The position numbers and the translations under genes were made by a program. The notes under the pieces are model-generated. The model was not told the DNA's origin. It was given only the letters and a program-made list of their open reading frames with translations, and made no database searches. Below, piece by piece: positions 34,592-37,687 of a DNA stretch of 37,687 nt. This stretch comes from Pirellulaceae bacterium (GTDB lineage Bacteria; Planctomycetota; Planctomycetia; Pirellulales; Pirellulaceae): contig JADYZV010000057.1 in NCBI GenBank assembly GCA_020852965.1, positions 1 to 37,687 on the forward strand. The letters run 5' to 3'. Every line of letters begins with the position of its first letter. Positions within the stretch are counted from its first letter, which is position 1.

Positions 34592-35778
34592 TGGTAGTTC
34601 TTCAATATATGTCTGGCGACGACGCTGCGATGAACTTCGTCGGGGCCATCGTAAATCCGCGCGGCTCGCTCATTGCGATAGTAGGTCGCCAGAATTGTAT
34701 CATCGGTAATACCGAGCGCGCCATGAACTTGAATCGCGCGATCGATGACTTTCATCATGACTTCGGCCACAAAGAATTTGATGGTTGATATTTCCACACG
34801 AGCCTGTTTGGCACCGTCTCGATCAATTTTCCAAGCGGCGTGTAGGACTAACAAGCGGGCTGCATCGATCTCGGCGCGGCTGTCGGCAATCCAGTTTTGG
34901 ATGGTTTGTTTCGAAGCTAGCTTATCATTTTCCGAGATGTTGCGTTCTGCCGCTCGCTGGCACATCAGCTCGAAACATCGTTCCGAGATTCCGATCCAGC
35001 GCATGCAGTGGTGAATGCGGCCAGGTCCCAGGCGAGCTTGCGCGATGCGAAAACCAGCCCCTTCCTCTCCCAGCAAGTTTTCTATCGGCACGCGACAATC
35101 CTCGTAGCGGATCTCCGCATGGCTCTCCCAATCCTCGCCAGCATGGCCCATGCAAGAAATATTGCGCAGCAGATTAAACCCAGGCGTATCGGTGGGAACG
35201 ATGAGCTGACTGGCTCGCTCGTGGGGTGGGGCACTTGGATTCGTGACCGCCATCACCACCGCGAAGGCCGCCCCATCGGCTGACGAGGTAAACCATTTGA
35301 GCCCGTTGATAACATAGCTATCCCCATCGCGGACCGCCGTCGTATCCATCCACACGGGGTTGGAGCCCGGCCGGTCGGGCTCCGTCATAGAAAAACAACT
35401 ACGAATCTTTCCGTCCAGCAACGGGCGCAGCCACCGTCGCTGCTGTTCTTCACTGCCGAACTCGATCAAGATCTCCATGTTACCGGCATCGGGTGCTTGC
35501 GCATTAAACACGAAGTTGCCATACGGCGATCGCGCCAGTTGTTCACAGACCATCGCATAGTCTAGAAATCCTAAGCCTACGCCGCCATACTCACGCGGAA
35601 TCTGCGGTAACCATAACCCCAGTTGTTTGACCAACTCGCGTTTGGCCATGAGCTCTGGTAGTATCTCCAGAAAGGGCCTGCCGCTAAATTCGCGCTCCAA
35701 GGGGATAAGCTCGACTTGGATGAATTCTCGGACTCGCTGTAATAATTCAATAGTCGCTGCGGGAATCGAAAAATCCAT
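34588..35778 (-). CDS. Acyl-CoA dehydrogenase, ACAD10/11-like
   Basis: This 396-residue flavoenzyme uses FAD. I prefer ATG 35778 (MDFSIPAATIELLQRV), which has AAAGGA 8 nt upstream; two more in-frame ATGs lie at 35787 and 35799. Landmarks are PREYGGVGLGFLDYAMVCE, CFSMTEPDRPGSNP (flavin-binding region), LKWFTSSADGA, GPGRIHHCMRWIG, IQVHGALGITDDT and the C-terminal RIYDGPDEVHRSV, a motif I associate with ACAD10/11. The partner kinase overlaps it by 4 nt. In the ACAD10/11 scheme the dehydrogenase domain acts on the phosphorylated 4-hydroxyacyl-CoA to eliminate phosphate and feed beta-oxidation. Ordinary dehydrogenation of a branched acyl-CoA is the alternative. Confidence 0.93.
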   Translation of the reverse strand: MDFSIPAATIELLQRVREFIQVELIPLEREFSGRPFLEILPELMAKRELVKQLGLWLPQIPREYGGVGLGFLDYAMVCEQLARSPYGNFVFNAQAPDAGNMEILIEFGSEEQQRRWLRPLLDGKIRSCFSMTEPDRPGSNPVWMDTTAVRDGDSYVINGLKWFTSSADGAAFAVVMAVTNPSAPPHERASQLIVPTDTPGFNLLRNISCMGHAGEDWESHAEIRYEDCRVPIENLLGEEGAGFRIAQARLGPGRIHHCMRWIGISERCFELMCQRAAERNISENDKLASKQTIQNWIADSRAEIDAARLLVLHAAWKIDRDGAKQARVEISTIKFFVAEVMMKVIDRAIQVHGALGITDDTILATYYRNERAARIYDGPDEVHRSVVARHILKNYQ

Positions 35779-35828
35779 AACCGCCATCCTTTCTGCCATC
35801 TATTCAGACAGCTTAGTGTGACACCATT

Positions 35829-36539
35829 TTAGCGATAGGTCCACAGTGAGTGATCGCTGATGTGAGACATCGTATTGAATTGATCTAAGGAAAATCGCCC
35901 AGTCGAAAACGCAAAGCGAGTTAGAGAACAATTCCAGATCCTCCAACCTAACCCCAAGGCCACCTTATCAGGGCAGTTCAGTGCGCGCAACAAGGCTGCC
36001 GATATCGTGCCTGCAGAAGTCAACACCAGCACTCGCCTACCGCGTCCAGGGCGACGGACGATCGAGTCGATTCCGTCATTGACTCTCAACACAAAATCCG
36101 ACCACGGCTCGACATCTTCTTGCTCTACGCGCCCTGCCAACCATAGCTCGGCAACTGCTTCGAAGAGGCGCGCGAATGTTCGCTGACGCTCTGAGGCTTG
36201 GCTGGCAGTGCGAAAGGCCTGATGAAGTTTATGAACTTCAGGAAATGCAAGAGCGAGCTGATCGATATAGTCGGTCGCCAGTCGATCCACCTGGTGCTCG
36301 TCGAATTGCGGAAGTTCTACGACAGGACAGGCTAGCTCTGGGGCGATTTGGATCATCGCCTCGACGGTCTGGCGATGTCGGCGACGAGGTCCGATATAGA
36401 TTTCGTCCAGGGCAATGGATTGTTTCGCCAAGTATTGTCCCAGTAGACCAGCCTGTGTTTTCCCAAGATCCGACAGTTGGTCGTAGTCGGCCTCAAACAG
36501 AGACGCTTGAGCATGTCGTACGAATACTATTTCGCTCAT
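35829..36539 (-). CDS. Histidine phosphatase family protein
   Basis: This 236-residue protein has MSEIVFVRHAQASLFEADYD at the N-terminus. The catalytic histidine is in VRHA, where RHG is commonest. DQLSDLGKTQAGLLGQYL and IYIGPRRRHRQTVEAM supply the second conserved arginines, and VLVLTSAGTISA the distal region, where a His would be usual and Ser-Ala is seen instead. The family includes phosphoglycerate mutases and many small-molecule phosphatases. Its start overlaps the stop of the upstream hydrolase by ATGA and it precedes the acyl-CoA dehydrogenase by 50 nt. It may recycle or proofread phosphorylated acyl intermediates, which is inference. Activity could be reduced by the distal substitution. 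Confidence 0.88.
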   Translation of the reverse strand: MSEIVFVRHAQASLFEADYDQLSDLGKTQAGLLGQYLAKQSIALDEIYIGPRRRHRQTVEAMIQIAPELACPVVELPQFDEHQVDRLATDYIDQLALAFPEVHKLHQAFRTASQASERQRTFARLFEAVAELWLAGRVEQEDVEPWSDFVLRVNDGIDSIVRRPGRGRRVLVLTSAGTISAALLRALNCPDKVALGLGWRIWNCSLTRFAFSTGRFSLDQFNTMSHISDHSLWTYR

Positions 36540-37639
36540 GAAGGGTCGTCCCCTGCCGCTAGCCGGCTCTCGAAGCGGCCCACAGGGAATCCGGTCGCAT
36601 AAGAGATGACAAATTCGCCCGTCGAAGTAGCGTATCGCACATCTTGTTGCAGCTCGAAGTCGCTCTTCCCATTGCGCCGCAACAATTGCTCGCTGCCAGG
36701 CGTGAGGTATTGCCCGGCAATGCGCAAGACGATTTCCGTGCGATTGCCAAGCGAGTGACCGGTACTGGTGAACACGGTGCCATCCAGCTCCGCTTCACCG
36801 ATAAAATGCGGCTCGACGTCCACCCCGGCGGCCTGCATGTTGGCCACCAGTTCGCGGGCGTCTTCGATAGGACAAGTGTGGTCATCTGCGCCATGCACAA
36901 CAACGATTTTTGTCTGCGAGTCCAACTGCTGGCGAGTGATCAGGTGCTGGGGGTGTGCTACAAAGCGAATCTCTTGTGCATCGGCGCTTAAAAAATTGGG
37001 GCTCTGCGCATCACGACTCCAGCGGGCATTCAATGTGCTGCCACCGGGCAGATTGAAGGCAATATCGTCCGACAGCTTTTTCATACCACACATATCGATC
37101 ACGCAGGCAAATGTCCGCGGTGCCAGTTTGGCGGCCATTTGGGTAACGTTCCCTCCTCCGGACCCACCGGTACAGTACAGTCGCCCGTCGTCGTACGGCA
37201 GTTCGGCCTGCTGCAGGCGATGCCCCACAAACCACAGCGCCCGCAGGGCATCAAGCGACTGCAAGTAACCGAAGTCGTACGGCTCGGGGTCTTCAATCGA
37301 CGCCTGTCGACCACTCTGTAGATAGTTGACGCAGATGGCGACGACATTCAAGCGGTTGGCCAAAGTTTGCGGATCAGCCGTCCCGACACAGTCTTCGCCA
37401 CCCCAGTTGTGCAGGCTTAGCATCAATCCCGTCTGATCGTTGATCGCCGCCAGATTTCCCTGAGGATAGTGGATCAACACCCGCACATGCCGAGGTCCCG
37501 GTTTTTGTGGCCATTCCTGGGCTGGCAGATTGACCGTTCCATCCTGGTCTGGCAACTGCGGCCAGTCGTCGTCGGCAGTCAGCGTGCGGCAAAGCAGCGA
37601 AAGTAACAAGCAACAAGCGCAAATTCGAGATGGTTTCAT
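36536..37639 (-). CDS. Exported alpha/beta hydrolase (esterase/depolymerase-like)
   Basis: This protein has 367 residues from ATG 37639 (MKPSRICACCLLLSLLCRTL), preceded by GGA at about 9 nt; a TTG four codons upstream is possible. A signal peptide ends near LTADDD. The nucleophile elbow is TGGSGGGN with Ser160, a candidate acid is in VVHGADDHTCP, and the His is in STGHSLGNRTE. LMLSLHNWGGEDCVG supplies the oxyanion strand. The fold resembles poly(hydroxybutyrate) depolymerase or acetyl-xylan-esterase-type hydrolases; the substrate is unknown. It is the first gene of the unit and overlaps the histidine phosphatase gene. It might release a hydroxy acid which the downstream genes then degrade. 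Confidence 0.85.
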   Translation of the reverse strand: MKPSRICACCLLLSLLCRTLTADDDWPQLPDQDGTVNLPAQEWPQKPGPRHVRVLIHYPQGNLAAINDQTGLMLSLHNWGGEDCVGTADPQTLANRLNVVAICVNYLQSGRQASIEDPEPYDFGYLQSLDALRALWFVGHRLQQAELPYDDGRLYCTGGSGGGNVTQMAAKLAPRTFACVIDMCGMKKLSDDIAFNLPGGSTLNARWSRDAQSPNFLSADAQEIRFVAHPQHLITRQQLDSQTKIVVVHGADDHTCPIEDARELVANMQAAGVDVEPHFIGEAELDGTVFTSTGHSLGNRTEIVLRIAGQYLTPGSEQLLRRNGKSDFELQQDVRYATSTGEFVISYATGFPVGRFESRLAAGDDPS

Positions 37640-37671
37640 GCTTCTATCCAATCTTATTTTTTGGGGAAGGG

Positions 37672-37687
37672 GTAGTGGGCGAGGTTA
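37672..37687 (+). repeat. Family A repeat, truncated by the window edge
   Basis: GTAGTGGGCGAGGTTA matches the first 16 positions of the family A left arm with one change and runs off the right edge, so a full palindrome probably follows. Confidence 0.6.

Noticed and set aside
1-37687. tRNA, rRNA, insertion sequence, prophage or attachment site
   Set aside because: No cloverleaf or T-loop motif, no rRNA-like stretch, and no transposase or integrase coding region was seen on either strand.

Overview
The window looks like chromosomal DNA of a planctomycete, probably a member of the Pirellulaceae. This is inferred from the mid-50s GC impression, a cadherin-type giant surface protein, a complete MoxR/DUF58/Bat aerotolerance-type operon, several secreted proteins I cannot place in a family, and dispersed short palindromic repeats of the kind I associate with that family. 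I saw no rRNA, tRNA, insertion sequence, prophage or CRISPR array.

Layout. (1) 1-5106, plus strand: the 3' end of a large cadherin-repeat surface protein, overlapped by 4 nt with a hybrid histidine kinase (PAS, HisKA, HATPase, REC, Hpt), then a REC/HD-GYP response regulator. Together these look like a surface-sensing phosphorelay ending in cyclic-di-GMP turnover. (2) 5468-10422, plus: a periplasmic DegP/HtrA protease, a membrane sensor kinase, a secreted protein of unknown function and an Sfp-type phosphopantetheinyl transferase. (3) 10591-12921, mixed strands: an unknown exported protein, an orphan LolD/MacB-type ABC ATPase and a GNAT acetyltransferase. (4) 13695-23536, plus: moxR, a DUF58 protein, a short Bat-like membrane protein, BatA, BatB, BatC and a protein in which BatD and BatE are fused. 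(5) 23725-28883, minus: a CzcA-type RND heavy-metal pump, its CzcB-type adaptor and a small His/Cys-rich exported protein. (6) 29299-37639, minus: a penicillin-acylase-family Ntn hydrolase, two short-chain dehydrogenases (one closely HSDL2-like), an aminoglycoside-phosphotransferase-fold kinase overlapping an ACAD10/11-like acyl-CoA dehydrogenase, a histidine phosphatase and an exported alpha/beta hydrolase.

The most notable gene sets are the adhesin/kinase/HD-GYP module, the Bat operon with its BatD-BatE fusion, and the ACAD11/HSDL2-like operon, which suggests a hydroxy-acyl-CoA phosphorylation and elimination route. Overlaying all of this are at least three families of short inverted repeats. 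Family A is a long palindrome beginning GTAGTGGACGAGG. Family B has the core CGGTGGGGACCACCG. Family D is a 57-bp tandem triplet. Some family B copies lie inside bat genes and are translated in frame.
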